Assembly (NCBI RefSeq): GCF_027595985.1
Contig: NC_073307.1
Location: 45,850,094 to 45,914,093 of the forward strand
Reading direction: 5' to 3'
Source: Sorex araneus
Lineage: Eukaryota > Chordata > Mammalia > Eulipotyphla > Soricidae
Length of the DNA stretch: 64,000 nt
The position numbers and the translations under genes are program-made. The notes below the pieces were generated by a model. It did not search any database. It saw only the letters and a program-made list of their open reading frames with translations, and was not told where the DNA came from. Positions 35,836 to 48,042 of this stretch are shown here, piece by piece (position 1 is the stretch's first letter; every line of letters starts with the position of its first letter).

Positions 35836-36679
35836 TAAAAAGCACAAGTTACTATAAAAAAGAGCTCATGATGATATTATCATTGTTCGCTTTATTCTGT
35901 AAGTTTCTTAACAATTTTTATTTGACAGTCATTAGAATTATAGACATTTTCCAAATATACATACTACCACAATAAGGGAAAGAAATTGAGCTCAACTCCA
36001 AATACAAGGAAGACAAGTTTGGATTATGAGCCAAAAATAAAAGTAAAAAGTAAAGAAAGCAAAAAGGTCAGAAGATGGAAAATTACTAGCAGAAGATAAC
36101 AAAGACAGGAGGATTTTGCTAAACTGGTCTAGCAAGTTCATTAGTAAAGCCAGTCAAGGATGCATATATTAAAGGTGGAGGATGCAGAGCTGAATGAAGG
36201 GCAACTCTATGTCCTGACAAGAGAGTGACAGTGTTAAAATGGGCTTCCATCTTAACATTGCATTGCATAGGTCAAAGGCGTGAAGCAATGGGGAGATGGC
36301 CAAGCTTAAGGCCTAATCTGGAAGAAATTCAGAGAAGCTTCAATAAAGTTTGTCTCAGGAGAGACTTTTTCAAACAGCTTTGAGGGCAGGTGCAAAGTTT
36401 ACACATATAACAGTCAATCTAAGTTATAATATAATTAGTAAAAGCAGAGTAAACATACAAGTAAATTTACTTGGTGGTTACATTGAGAATATAGTAATTA
36501 AGTCTTCAAGCAGCTAACCTGGTGAAGGTCATATAGACAACGGTGGAGTTGGCAGTACATAAAAATCTGCAAGACTCCTAGAACTTCAGTTCTCAATATT
36601 TTGATACTTGTGTGCAAGAACATCCAGCACGAGTTATCCTTATCCTTTTGAAGGTAAAGAGGTGTGAAGTTTAGGACAA

Positions 36680-36880
36680 GAGAGAGACAGAGATAGAAAC
36701 AGAGGCAGAGAGACAGCGAGACAAAGAGAGTATGTGTATGCAGGAGGTAAGGCTCTCGCTTTGCATGAGGTCACTTACGCTGAGACCCTGATTCAATCCC
36801 TATCCCCAGAACATATGGTCCTGCAATCACCACCAAGAGTGACCCCTGAGCACAGAACTAGGAGTAATTCATGAAAAAAG
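36680..36880 (+). mobile_element. Old SINE preceded by a GA-rich tract
   Basis: A degenerate (GAGA)n stretch at about 36,680-36,730 runs into a diverged SINE (ggtaaggctctcgctttgca, ccctgattcaatccc, aactaggagtaattc). Confidence 0.7.
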
Positions 36881-37311
36881 TTCAATTTTTTTAGTAAGTT
36901 AAATAAAATTAAATTAATTATGTTTTAAAGAATAATTTTTTTAAAAAATTTAAAGAATGTTGATTTTAGTGTCTAGGCCTTTGGTACTACTTTTATCAGT
37001 TGTTTATATAAGTTCTTTAACTCTTCTAAAACCTCAAGAGTTGCTTCTAAGTTCTTCTCATTGAGTTACTCTACTTGAAAATGGTACATTGCAGGTTCTG
37101 GGAATATGAGGCAAAGTGGTAAAGCAGGAGCTCAGTATATATCTGATCCCTGGATGTATATGCCCTCAGAGTTATGCTGGGATGTCCCAGATTGCTTTCA
37201 GCTCCCCTGGGTGCTTGGCAACCATAGTGCTAGGCGAAGCAATGAACTGTCAAGCCTGCACTATCTGTCCAAGCTCTGCAGGAATGGACCCCAGACCACC
37301 TGACTCCAGCA

Positions 37312-37748
37312 CTTCAAATACACTTACGTAGACTCAGACCCCAAACAAATGGTTCATCACACAATCTTACTTTAAAAAAAAAAAAGCTCATTTTCCAAGC
37401 TGTGGGGCAGACCTCCTAATCCTTATCTCTACAACTCTTGGGTGTTAGTCTTCCACTATGTTATTTTATTTGTTTTGTTTTGTTTTTTGCTTTTTTTCTT
37501 GGGTCACACCCGGCGATGCACAGGGGTTACTCCTGGCTCTGCACTCAGGAATTACTCCTGGTGGTGCTCAGGGGACCATATGGGATGCTGGGATCCGAAC
37601 CTGGGTCGGCCGCATGCAAGGCAAACGCCCTACCCGCTGTGCTATCACTCCAGCCCCCACTATATTATTTTATATTCCACAGATGAGTGCAATCTTTCTA
37701 TGTCTGTCCCTCTCTTTCTGACTCATTTCACTTAACATGATACTTTTT
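37312..37748 (-). mobile_element. Second copy of the inverted L1 segment, split by a SINE
   Basis: Repeats 35,288-35,520 with few differences (cttcaaatacactta, aagctcattttccaagctgt, cttaacatgatactttt), interrupted by the SINE at 37,469-37,656. It starts and stops at the same points as the first copy, but no L1 3' UTR follows. Confidence 0.75.
37469..37656 (-). mobile_element. Young A-tailed SINE
   Basis: Near-consensus minus-strand copy. A TSD of 16 bases with one mismatch (ccactatgttatttta / ccactatattatttta) is at 37,453-37,468 and 37,657-37,672. Confidence 0.93.
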
Positions 37749-37842
37749 TTAACATGGGTTTGGCTCCTATTTAAAAAATAAATAAAGCTGGTACATTCCA
37801 AAAAAAAATATTCTTGCAGTCTTTATCAAAAATTTTAAATTG

Positions 37843-38020
37843 GGGCCAGAGACACAGTAAAGGGATTAAGATATTTAGCCTGCATAGGGCCAACCCTGAT
37901 TCAATAATCAGTACCTCATGTGATTCCCCCAAGTCCCTCCAGGAATGATGCCTGAACACAGTCAGGAACAATCCCTGCGTACCACTGGTTGTGGCCCCCA
38001 AACTAACAAACAAACACTTC
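37843..38020 (+). mobile_element. Old A-tailed SINE
   Basis: Head ggggccagagacacagtaaa, body ccctccaggaatgatgcctg, tail aacaaacaaac. Confidence 0.8.
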
Positions 38021-38059
38021 AAATTAAGCATGACTTAATAAAACTGAAATTAAATATAT

Positions 38060-38195
38060 ATATGTTGCTTTATGGGTCACACTCAGTAGTGCCTGGGCTT
38101 GGGGACTATATGGGGTGACTGGTCAAAGCTAGGTTGGCTGCATACAAGGTAAGCACCCTAACCACTGTACTAGCATGTTCTGATCCCTGAATTCT
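38060..38195 (-). mobile_element. Old SINE, shortened
   Basis: gctttatgggtcacactcag, then ctaggttggctgcatacaag and aaccactgtactagca. About 40 bases of body are missing. Confidence 0.75.
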
Positions 38196-38280
38196 CACCA
38201 GTCCCAGTATTAAACTTTTAAAGCCATGGCCAAATGATAAGTAACTTATTTTATGAAAATTACCAAATGTATTGGGAGTT

Positions 38281-38400
38281 CTTCCAGGGCCAGGAGAATG
38301 AGGCCCATTTTTGTTACTTTTTTTGGCATATTGAATACAGCACAGATAGCTTGCTAGGCTCTGCTGTGAGGGTGGCATGTTGGTTCACTCTTTGCCAGTT
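38281..38400 (-). mobile_element. Fragment of long-form RTE-tailed SINE
   Basis: ggccaggagaatgaggccca, ttttggcatattgaatacag and agcttgctaggctctgctgt match the minus strand of the long-form copies at 482 and 59,484. It abuts the RTE LINE. Confidence 0.6.
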
Positions 38401-38439
38401 GGTACTGTTGCCACCCCCTCGCCACGATGAGGCGGTGAA

Positions 38440-39225
38440 CCAATGAGGGGGTAGACTTCAACCGTGAGTGTGGAAAGGTCAGACTGCAGCTGAATTTCAC
38501 CAAGACAATGTCCATGAGAAATGGACTAATTCTTGATTTTCCATTTGTTCTCAATGGAATGAAAACGAACATCTCCGAATGCAGCAGTTATGTGTACCTA
38601 GGTTGAGAACTCAACATGACAAATGACCTGGCACCTGAGATGTGCAGGAGGAAGAGAGAGGCATGAAACACCGTCAAGAGCGTCGAAGAAGTTGTTAAGA
38701 GGACAAAGAACCTCTGGCTCTAGGCACATCTTTTCAACTCCACGGTTCTTCCTGCACTAGAATACACTTGAGAGACCTGGGCCTTAAGAAAACAGGATGA
38801 GAATGCTATTCGGGTATCCCAAAGAGGAATCAAAAGAACTATGCTAGGAGTATCATGTTTCACTCAAGTGAGAGAAGGAATCCCGTGTTCCAACTTCCTT
38901 CGATGATTGAAAATCAAGGACGCTGTCTCATTTGCCAAGGAGTCAAAAATCAGATGGGCTGGACACATAATGCAATTTGGAGAGGACTGCTGGACTAGAG
39001 CTGTTAACAACTGGATTCCATGGGACAACAAAAGAAAGCATGGCTGCCCAGCTACAAGAAGGTCAGACTTCTTCGTCAAGACCCTGAATGAACAGTTTGA
39101 AGCTCTTCATGTTCCTGGAGCGAGTAGACGCTGTTGGGCAACACTAGCACGCGACAGGGACATATGGAGGCATTACTGGCGCCCGCTCAAGCAAATTGAT
39201 GAGCAATGGGATGTCAAGTAATACA
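38440..39225 (+). mobile_element. RTE-clade LINE, ORF2 C-terminal part
   Basis: The plus strand encodes the thumb and C-terminal part of a reverse transcriptase with few in-frame stops. Recognisable pieces are VRLQLNFTKTMSMRN, LPALEYT, LRKQDENAIRVSQRGIKRTM and KIRWAGHIMQFGEDCWTRAV. The order L-N-x-x-K-T-K, then E-Y, then R-W-x-G-H and a C-rich end is what I know from RTE/BovB-type elements. The frame ends at TAA 39,219-39,221 almost at the element's end, so there is hardly any 3' UTR. The last codons (WRPLKQIDEQWDVK) coincide with the tail of the RTE-tailed SINEs. The element is 5'-truncated and inactive. Confidence 0.85.
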
Positions 39226-39820
39226 AGTGAGGTGATATCAAATGTAATGTTTCTGGCCTTATATATATTTATGACCTAGAAAAAATATAACAAATCATTC
39301 TTGAACCAACAGTCTACCTTTGGAGCCCACAGAATCAAGGGCAACTCGTCAGGAATGATCTGGCTCTGTGCCATTGCCAGCTTTACTTCTTCAGCTTGCA
39401 TGTTGGATTGACCATGTAGTTCTTTATTGAACTTAAAGAGGCCCTCTCAGAAGTATCCTGCATAAAGGAGCTTCGTCAGAGATTTAGTGGGTAATTTAGG
39501 TTCACAGTTACACCCAAATTTGGGAGTTGCAAGGAGAAAGGGTTATTATCTTTCAACCAAAGGATTATTGCCTGATTCAGCGGATTCCACATTCACATGC
39601 AGATACCCATGTTTGCCCAGTTTGGGATTTCACTAGCAACATTTCCCACCTAATAATGAAGAAGGGAGGAAAGAGAATAACTCAGGAAAGAGTCAGCCTG
39701 TAAGATTGTCTGTAATACTATCCCTGAAAAAACATAATGCTTGAGAGGACATGCAATAAACATGGGGGATTAATTTCCTTATTATTTCACTTTTTCATCT
39801 GATAAAATAAAATAATAGTA

Positions 39821-39985
39821 GAGTCCGAGAGAGTTCAACACATTGAGTGTATTTTTTGCACTCAGGACGCCCAAGTTCAATCTCTCACACCATATAGTTC
39901 ACTAAGCACCACTGGGAGACACCCCAGAGCAAGGAATATCCCCCAAGTACTGCCAGATGTGACCCCCAAAATCTAAAAACTCTTA
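39821..39985 (+). mobile_element. Old A-tailed SINE
   Basis: gagtccgagagagttcaaca, cccaagttcaatctctcaca and gtactgccagatgtgacccc. Confidence 0.75.
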
Positions 39986-40981
39986 CCAACAAGTTAAGAA
40001 AATTATATGAACTGAAAGCACTCAAATGTTTTAAACAAATAAAAATGTAAGAAAACAATTCTAGTCAATTAAATTGTATTATGTTTGAATGTCATATGCA
40101 ATTATCGTCTTACACACACACACACATACACACAAACCTATTCTAACTAGCAGTTGTTTCTGATTTCAGAAAGAGCTATTTCATAACTGAGGTGGAAACT
40201 TGAAAATATTTGACAGTACCCACATGGCTGGGCAGACATTAAGCTTTCCTTTGCTTCCATCTGACTGTCCTTAGCCACTTGCGTTGCATGAGAGATACAA
40301 TATTTATCCTACTTTTGGGTGTGACACTAGTAACTATCTTCAGAAATATCTCCCCATAAACTTTCCCTGCCCTTAACCCTGTAGCTCATGTCATCTTCTG
40401 ATCATAAAATTTGGGGATGCATTCATCACATAGAAAATAAAAATTTTTGAAATGCATTTTTTGGGTCTCCATCAAAAATTCACTGAATTGTATCATATGA
40501 GTGAATCTAAATGAAAAGGTCAAAGTCTTAACCACACAGATATGTTTTGAAAGTTCTCTGGAAAGTTATAATCTAAAATCCGATTTCACTTGATACTACC
40601 ATTTATAGTGATTTTTTCCTGTTTTTTTATTTTAAATTTTATTTTCATAAGGTTGTTCGCATTAATTGATTGTATTCAATATCTCAACACCATTACACCT
40701 TCCCACCACCATTACACCTCCCCAGGGACTTTATTTTTTTATAAATCAGTTTATCCCATTGTTAGGAAGCATAAGCTATTATTATTATTTTATTATTAAC
40801 TATTATTAGTTGAAACCTCCCTCTCTAAAATTGTCAACCTATGGTACACTTTCTGCTGTTTATGACATTCCATAAATTTTTACAGTATTTTCTAAACTCT
40901 GCTTATGAGTAGAAAAGAATAAAGCAAACTCCTAATCATTCTAAAATGTATTACCTTTTTGACTTTGCTCTTATGTTTAAT
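39986..40981. other. Intergenic sequence, no gene recognised
   Basis: Contains a CA run near 40,112 and a T-rich, possibly L1-derived stretch at 40,615-40,740 (accattacaccttcccacca) that I cannot place with confidence. Confidence 0.4.
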
Positions 40982-40998
40982 AAAAAAAATCTATTGGG

Positions 40999-41172
40999 CG
41001 GGGCTGGAGCGATAGCACAGAGGGTAGGGTAGGGCGTTTGCCTTGCACGAGGCCGACCCAGGTTCTAATCCCAGCATCCCATATGGTCCCCTGAGTAACG
41101 CCAGGGGTAATTCCTGAGTGAAGAGCCAGGAGTAACCCCTGTGCATCGCTGGGTGTGACCCAAAAACCAAAA
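40999..41172 (+). mobile_element. Young A-tailed SINE with duplicated GTAGG
   Basis: Near-consensus copy inserted in an A-rich target; aaatctattggg occurs on both sides. The head contains gggtagggtagggcg, an extra GTAGG between the A- and B-box regions. Confidence 0.93.
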
Positions 41173-41354
41173 AAAAAAATCTATTGGGGAGCTATTACTT
41201 TTGATATTATCCTCACTTTTTGATATTATACTCAATTCTATAAGAGTCCATTTTTTGACAGGATGAGAGTTATGTAAATCCTAGTAAGTGAAGTTCTTCC
41301 AGTGATTTATTAGATTTTCTCTTGTATTTGTTTTTCTCATTAGATGTAGATTGT

Positions 41355-41555
41355 CATCACTATTATCACTGTCATCCCTTTGCTCGATTTGCTCAAGCGG
41401 GCACCAGTAACGTCTCCATTGTGAGACTTCTTGTTACTGTTTTTGGCATATTGAATACGCCACAGGTAGCTTGCCAGGCTCTCCGAGAGGGACAGAGGAA
41501 TCGAACCCAGGTCAGCCACATGCAAGGCAAATGCCCTACCCACTGTGCTGTAGCT
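41355..41555 (-). mobile_element. RTE-tailed SINE with internal deletion
   Basis: Minus-strand copy with a 10-base TSD tgtagattgt (41,345-41,354 and 41,556-41,565). About 45 bases are missing between two similar words (agcttgccaggctct and agcttgctgggctct in full copies). Confidence 0.9.
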
Positions 41556-41961
41556 TGTAGATTGTATCATAAATAAAAATCTGATCAATATATATTTATC
41601 TACATATGAAATTTCTACTTTAATGTGATTTAAAAATCAATATCAATAATATTTATTATACATTTATCAATTTTATATATTCAAATATATTTAAATATTT
41701 ATTTTTGAGTATCAAAACTGATATTATTTTTAAAATTGTGGAGTGACCTTTCTAAAATATAGGTAGTAGAACAAAATGGTGAGGCACCTAACAGGGGAGT
41801 TAAAAAAACAAGACTTGCATTTAGCTTTTAGATCATGTGAACGTGTCCATAGGATTACTGAGAGTCTTAGAGTCATGTTTGAAAATGTTTTAGTGTAATA
41901 CTTGGCATAGAGATAACACTCAATAAAGATAAATCATTACCCTATCAATTCTAAAAGGATC

Positions 41962-42140
41962 AGACAGAGGCCGCAGCAATAGTGCATATAGTGGAGCCAT
42001 ATGCTTCACTTTTAGCTGACCGGGGTTTAATCCCCAGGTATCGAATATGGTCCCCAGCCCACCATCAGTGATCCCTGAGTATAGAGCCAGAAGTAAGCCC
42101 TGGGTATGCCCTGGGTATGCCCTGGGAAAACGACAACCAA
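41962..42140 (+). mobile_element. Old A-tailed SINE
   Basis: Head aggccgcagcaatagtgcat, ggggtttaatccccag, and a triplicated ccctgggtatg at its 3' side. Confidence 0.8.
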
Positions 42141-42145
42141 ACAAA

Positions 42146-43259
42146 AATATTAAAAGGTTAGACATATCTTTGGCTAAGAGAATGGATACTTTAATGTAAA
42201 TTCCCCTGTATGACTCATATTCAGTAATGAATATTGTTGGATTAAAACTAGGAGTGGTAGTAACAACTTAAACCAGTTTTGTCCCACACCTCTAGGATTT
42301 CTTTAGCTGTGTGACTCTGGGGGTAGGGCAACTACTTTGAATCCATTTAAAAAAATAATCTAGTTAAGAATATAAATTTTGAAGTCAGGCCTGAATTCAA
42401 GAAAATACGGTGATTTAGTAATTATTGAAGAATGAAAAGTATTTGGGACTATTAAGTCTGGATAGTTTCTGGCTGAACTGTGCATACATCTCATTACTGG
42501 AAATAAAGCAAGAAAGAGAGGAAATAATTATCATGAGTCACTGCAATTTTGATTCTGCTCTAGAGTCTCTGTAATCTTTCTACTGCTGAATCTTGCTGAA
42601 AAGATTGCTTATTATTGCCATGTCTAAACTATAACCGCAAAACTTAGATGATGCAAAGAGGAATGAATAAAAGATCTAAAGAATAAGATGAGTTCAACTT
42701 CATATTTTATCTTGTTTAAGTCTAAAGTGAAAATATTTAACAATTAGTAAAATATTATTTTTGGAACTCTGAATAATAAACTGGAAATGTAAATTTTCAG
42801 TATAAAATTGAAGTTTGTTGTTTAGTCCTAGAAGCAAAGTTGAGTAATAAAAAAGAATAATTATTATTCATTCAGTGTTGCTTGCAATATCATATTGCTA
42901 GTGTCTTTCGTATTTAACAAAATATTGAAATTTGCTCTGCATTGAAATTGCTTGTTATTTTCTTCCAATGAGCATGTCTTTAAAATGTGCACAAAATGTG
43001 TGGAAGATCCCATGTATGAGTTGAGGTCCTCATGTTTTTATTTCCCTGAACTTTGATCACAGGTTTAGGATCAAAAAAGAATATTATCTATCAATATCTT
43101 CTACGGGTCTGTTTGTGTTAGACTGTGAAGTACTCAATATAGAATCAAACAGTCTTGATCTCACCCTAGTTGATCATCATCTTAGGCTATCAACACCTAA
43201 AATGAGATGGAATTCATATTTAGTGGGGAAATGCTCCATGCTAAGCACTGCATCTTTCT
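42146..43259. other. Intergenic AT-rich sequence, nothing recognised
   Basis: No repeat consensus, splice pair or domain was seen. Confidence 0.45.
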
Positions 43260-43580
43260 TTTTTTTTTTTTTAATTTTTTAAATTTGGGGGCTGGAGCAA
43301 TAGCACAGTGGGTAGGGCATTTGCCTTGCATGCGGCCCGACTTGGGTTTGATTCCCAGCATCCCATATGGTCCCCCGAGCACCGCCAGGAGTGATTCCTG
43401 AGTGCATGAGCCAGGAGTAACCCCTGTGCATCGCCAGGTGTGACCCAAAAACCAAAAAAAAAAAATTTATTTTATTGAATCACCATGAAATAGTTACAAG
43501 TTTTCATGTTTGGGTTACAATCTCACAATGATCAAACACCCATCCCTCCACCAGTGCACATTCCCCACCACCAACATCCC
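43260..43580 (-). mobile_element. L1-type 3' end with nested A-tailed SINE
   Basis: A T run at 43,260, then a plus-strand SINE at about 43,287-43,464 (ggggctggagcaatagcaca through gacccaaaaaccaaaa). The L1-type 3' end then continues on the minus strand (attgaatcaccatgaaatag to ccaccagtgcacattcccca). Confidence 0.88.
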
Positions 43581-44935
43581 GGGTTTACTAGAACTGAATT
43601 ATACCAACATGTCCAGGAACAGTCAACTGAAGTTTCTCTGGGAGGTGGGAGACAGATAGACAAATAATAAAGAAAAATGAGTGCTTTTCTAGAGACCGCA
43701 GGTAAGTGAAATGGCATTAACTTGCATTCCGATAGTTTCAAATGCCTTGTGACATCCCTGTTCTCTGCAGTCATCTCTTGCAACGCCACCTTGTAAATCC
43801 TTATGATTTGTAACATGAAAATAAAATGTCCTTAAAATGTTAATGATGCACAAATAAAAGACTATTAAATATATTGTCTGTTGCTAAGAATGACACCTTT
43901 ATTCAAATTCTAAGAAATGTTTCATGTTAATTTTTTAAGAGGGCCACGCCTGGCCTCGTGCCTCTTGTACAGAGTGGCCCTAAGAGCCACACCCAGTTCT
44001 GAGGACCTAGTGATGTTCAGGCCCAATCAGAGCCTCACATCGTGATCCCGTGATCCAGGGAGTGGCTGGGAAAGAGGATTGGGGTCTAACTCACGCCTTC
44101 CTACATTAACACAGGCTAAGCATGTATTATGCTCCCAGCCGTCACTCGTTCATTTTAAATTAGCTCTTCCTCATCTCTAAGTAGAGACAGCACTATTCCG
44201 TCTATCCCTTCTGAAACAGATGACTGGTGTTCTTTTTTAGAGAATAAAGTTAAACGGCAGTATTGGTGTTGTCATGTCAATTAACAATACAAGTCAATAC
44301 AGATCAAGGAAATGGAAGCCAGATCAATAAATATGTGCCATAATAATATACAGCACCATGAACACATCCTTGAAAACTTTACAGAACTTGAGAAAAGAAA
44401 CTCAGTAAATATATAAGTAAGTTTTTTTTTTTTTTAGAGTGTCCGCTTAAACCCAGGGGAAGAGCTCCCAGAGTTCTCAGGGATGATTCTGTGGCACACC
44501 CTTCCCAAGATGTGAGTCATCTGACACTCAAAAATATGTTGAGAAGTTAAATCAAAAACAAACAAACAAACAACCCAGGTTGAACTCTCCCAAGCCCCAA
44601 TGACTCATGGCTTTGGGGTTTCAACTTATCCTTGCGCCCAGATCCTCACTCTCATTCTTCGGGTGCTTACCATCTGATTTCAAGTTACCACTCCCCAGCC
44701 CGAGGCCCCTACTACTGACACCTCCCTAGAAGATTGACTCTGATTCTTTTCACTTCTCAGTTCTGTTTCCTGTTTCTCTCCTCTTTTTGGAGTCCAGTGG
44801 CAAACACCTAAAATACTAGTCAATTTTTACTGTGGAGTTTACCTCTCTAGGAACTATGTCGTTTAAGCTGTTTTATTATTTCTTACTCATCTGTGAGGCT
44901 CACACATTGCCTTATTTGTTTGTTGCCTCACCTTT

Positions 44936-45500
44936 CAAATATTTTTGTTTTTACATTGAATCACCTTGAGCTACAGCTACAAAGCTTTCATGTTTGAGTT
45001 TCAGTCATACAATGAGATCTGAACACCTATCCCTCCACCAGTGTACAATTTCTACCACCAATGTCCTCAGTATCTCTCCACATCCCACCCTTTTCCTTGG
45101 CTCTGTGGCAGACAATTTTCCTCTTACTCTCTCTCTACTTTGGGGCATTATGGTTTGCAATACAGATACTGAGAAGCCATCATGCTTGGTACTTTATCTA
45201 CTTTTAGCACACATTTCCCATCCCAAGCTATCCCTCCAACCATCATGGACTTAGTGATCCCTACTTTGTCCCAGCTGCCTTCTCCCCAGCTCATAAGGCA
45301 GGCTTCCAACCATGGAGTAATCTTCCTGGCCCTTGTCTCTATTGTCCTTGGATGTTAGTCTCATATAATGTCATTTTATATTCCACAAATGAATGCAGTC
45401 ATTCTCTGTCCCTCTCTTTCTGACTCATTTCACTTAGCATGAAACTTTGGTACATCTACACAACGGAATACTATGCAGTTGTTAGGAACGATGAAAAGCA
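44936..45500 (-). mobile_element. L1 3' end with very short 5' inversion
   Basis: Minus-strand 3' UTR and ORF2 end (cattgaatcaccttgagcta to gactcatttcacttagcatg). The last 55 bases or so (ttggtacatctacacaacgg, actatgcagttgttagg) read on the plus strand, as in the L1 at 61,420. Confidence 0.85.
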
Positions 45501-46176
45501 CTTTTTCAAATATTAATGTGTCCTCCCTGTGAAACTGAAATTATTTGTGAAGCCTATGTAATACAATGGTTGATGGGGAGAGATAGGAAATGTAGTAGAT
45601 TTCCATCTCTACATAAACCCTGAGTGAGTTAGTCTGTATGTTTTAGTTCTTGTATCATAAAACAGGAGCAGCAGCAGTTCCTTAGAAATTGGCATGAACA
45701 TGAAATGTATACAATGTATATAATATTGTGTCTGGTACATAAATGATAAATGGTTTATTTAAACATACATGTGATCAAAATCTGTAGATGTCCTAAACTT
45801 CTACCCTAAACACACTGAGTAGTTCAAATATAGGTTCTGGCCTCTTGTTGCCTTCTCCCCAAACCTACCTTATCCCAGTGCCACCCATTTCTGACTGTCC
45901 TGGAAGAAAGCACTATTAGAATGGGTGATACTGTTCAAGCCCCAAAAGTCAGGTAGGTGGCTTGATTGCAACAAATAAAAACACTAATCCCCCATCAAGT
46001 CTTAAGACAACTCTTTTAAAAAAACATTATTCTCATCTTTGGTTGGAAAACATTATCTGTGATTTGATTTGGGGTCCCTTGAAAGCAGGAGACTAATATT
46101 GCTCATCTTTATATAAAAACTAGATGTTTACTAGTTACTCCACTGCCTAACATGTAGATGGCACTGAAAGACAGAT
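45501..46176. other. Intergenic sequence, nothing recognised
   Basis: No repeat head or tail and no exon signals were seen. Confidence 0.4.
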
Positions 46177-46189
46177 CTCCGTAATTTTT

Positions 46190-47043
46190 TATTTATTTAA
46201 TTTTTATTATTGAATCACCATGTGGAAAATTACAATGCTTTCAAGCTTAAGTCTCAGTTATACAATGCTGAAACCACCAAAAAAAAACCCCAGTGTACCT
46301 CCCATCCCTCCCCCCACCCACCTGTGTAACTGATAAATTTCACTTTACTTTCTCTTTACTTTGGTTACATTCAATATTTCAACAAAAAAACTCACTATTA
46401 TTATTAGGAGTTCCCCACTAGAGACAGACCTGCTGTGGAGAGATATGAGGTTGTGCGGCCGCAATTGTGGCCACGTGGTTTTGGATTTCTGTAGTTTAGC
46501 CACTAAATCCAGGGAAGTTTCTTCCAGAAATTGGATCATTGCGAGCTTGTATCTCTCATTAGTAGTCCTCATAATATGGCGGTTGCCACACCCTTCCCCC
46601 CCAGCAAGGAAAAGGCAAGAGAGAGAAACCTTTCCCCTCCAGGGAAGGCATAGGGTCGTGGCTTAGTTCTCAGTCTGGAGACATTCTGCAAGGAGCTGCC
46701 AGTACCAAAAGGATCATAATTGCCATCAGCTGCTGCGTTCTGAGATTGGTTTCTGTGCCTCTGGGATAATGGACGCTCAGGGGTGGCAGAGCCATTCCTG
46801 AGCATATATTTTGTATATCAGGAAAGGTCACGTGGCCACATTAGCTGCCGCACGGTTTGGAGGTGTCCCAGTCCCGCATACTGAAGCCATGTTAGTAGCC
46901 GCTCAGTGTCGCCGGGGCTCCAACGGGAGAAGGCGTGCCAGCTATACCTTCTCTGTCTGGCCCACCGGTGTTGTTGGCCCAGTCTGAGGTCCGGAGCAAT
47001 CTCCAACCAGCAGTGCCTGCTGTAGCGGCCCAAATTCTTCACT
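46190..47043 (-). mobile_element. GC-leader/L1-tail retroelement, copy D
   Basis: An 854-base minus-strand insertion; its A-rich end is at 46,190. The target word ctccgtaattttt (46,177-46,189) recurs with one mismatch at 47,044-47,056. The leader is CpG-containing and has a YY1-like CCGCCATATTA near 46,572-46,583 (complement). It shares tgcagaatgtctccag and gagaactaagcc with copy A, and aaatccaaaac, gtggcc and caggtctg with copies B and C. No long open frame. Confidence 0.83.
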
Positions 47044-47056
47044 CTCTGTAATTTTT

Positions 47057-47907
47057 GAACTGTCATAGAAAAAAACATCAAAACAAACTTAGGTTGAATA
47101 TATTTAATTTTTCGCCATCAGCATCCTAAGAGCATAAATATCTCACAGTAAGTTCTACCTTAACTGAAAACAACTAAAGAAGTCTGTCTTAATTGACAGT
47201 AGAGAGCAAGAAAGCCAACTTCATTCCATGACAGATGGAGACATCTCATACTTTCTTGTGCTTTGCTGCTACCTATGATATCACTTCTTTGCGCTTATTA
47301 AATATCCTTACCACTGTTTCACTCATGTCATTTTCTGAGAATTTACAGACCTTGATGGTGTTGTTTTTGCCTACCATGTTTTTGTTTTCACCCTTGAACA
47401 TGATGGGTTTCTACACACCATCCCTGATGCTGGTCCCATGTTCCTGCTTCTCTGAGGGTGAGTCTTAGTAGCTAATACCCTGAAAGATTCTAACTTCTCA
47501 TTTTTGATACCTTTTCAGTAAGAAGACCTTCACATATTGGAAATAATATAACAAATGTGATTTTATGTTTCATTTTGTTTACTGATATATCATAAAAATA
47601 TTTCAATTTTTCTTGTTTTACTTTTCATCTCCAACCTCCTAAAATATCCAACATAAACAATAATCTTAAAAAGAACTACTGAAATACTAATATAGAGTGA
47701 CCAATACAGCTGAATAAAGATATTAAAAATATAAATTAATTATATAATAATTTTATAACAAATTAATAGTAGCAATCTTGCAGCATTTTTAGTACCAAAG
47801 GGTTTTATAATCTTTTATAGTTTGCTCTAGAATTACAAAAAAAAGTCTCATATATACTAGACCAGAATTTAAGTACTACTCATGAAGACCAATTCTCTGG
47901 CATTCTT
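47057..47907. other. Intergenic sequence, no gene recognised
   Basis: The 77-residue frame at 47,235-47,468 has no domain. The same stretch read on the minus strand gives a lysine-rich frame broken by stops, possibly a decayed processed pseudogene, which I could not name. Confidence 0.4.
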
Positions 47908-48042
47908 TTTGTTTTTGTTTTGGGGCTACAACTGATGATGCTCAGGGCTTACTTCTGGTTCATATGAGATAACAGGAATGAACCTGGGTTGACTGAATGC
48001 AAGATGAATGCCCTACCCACTGTATTATCATGCTGGCCCCAA
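47908..48042 (-). mobile_element. Old SINE, shortened
   Basis: tttggggctacaactgatga, tgaacctgggttgactgaat and tatcatgctggcccc. Confidence 0.8.

Noticed and set aside
47235-47468. Possible small gene or processed pseudogene
   Set aside because: Neither strand gives a protein I can name, and no poly(A) tail or TSD was found.
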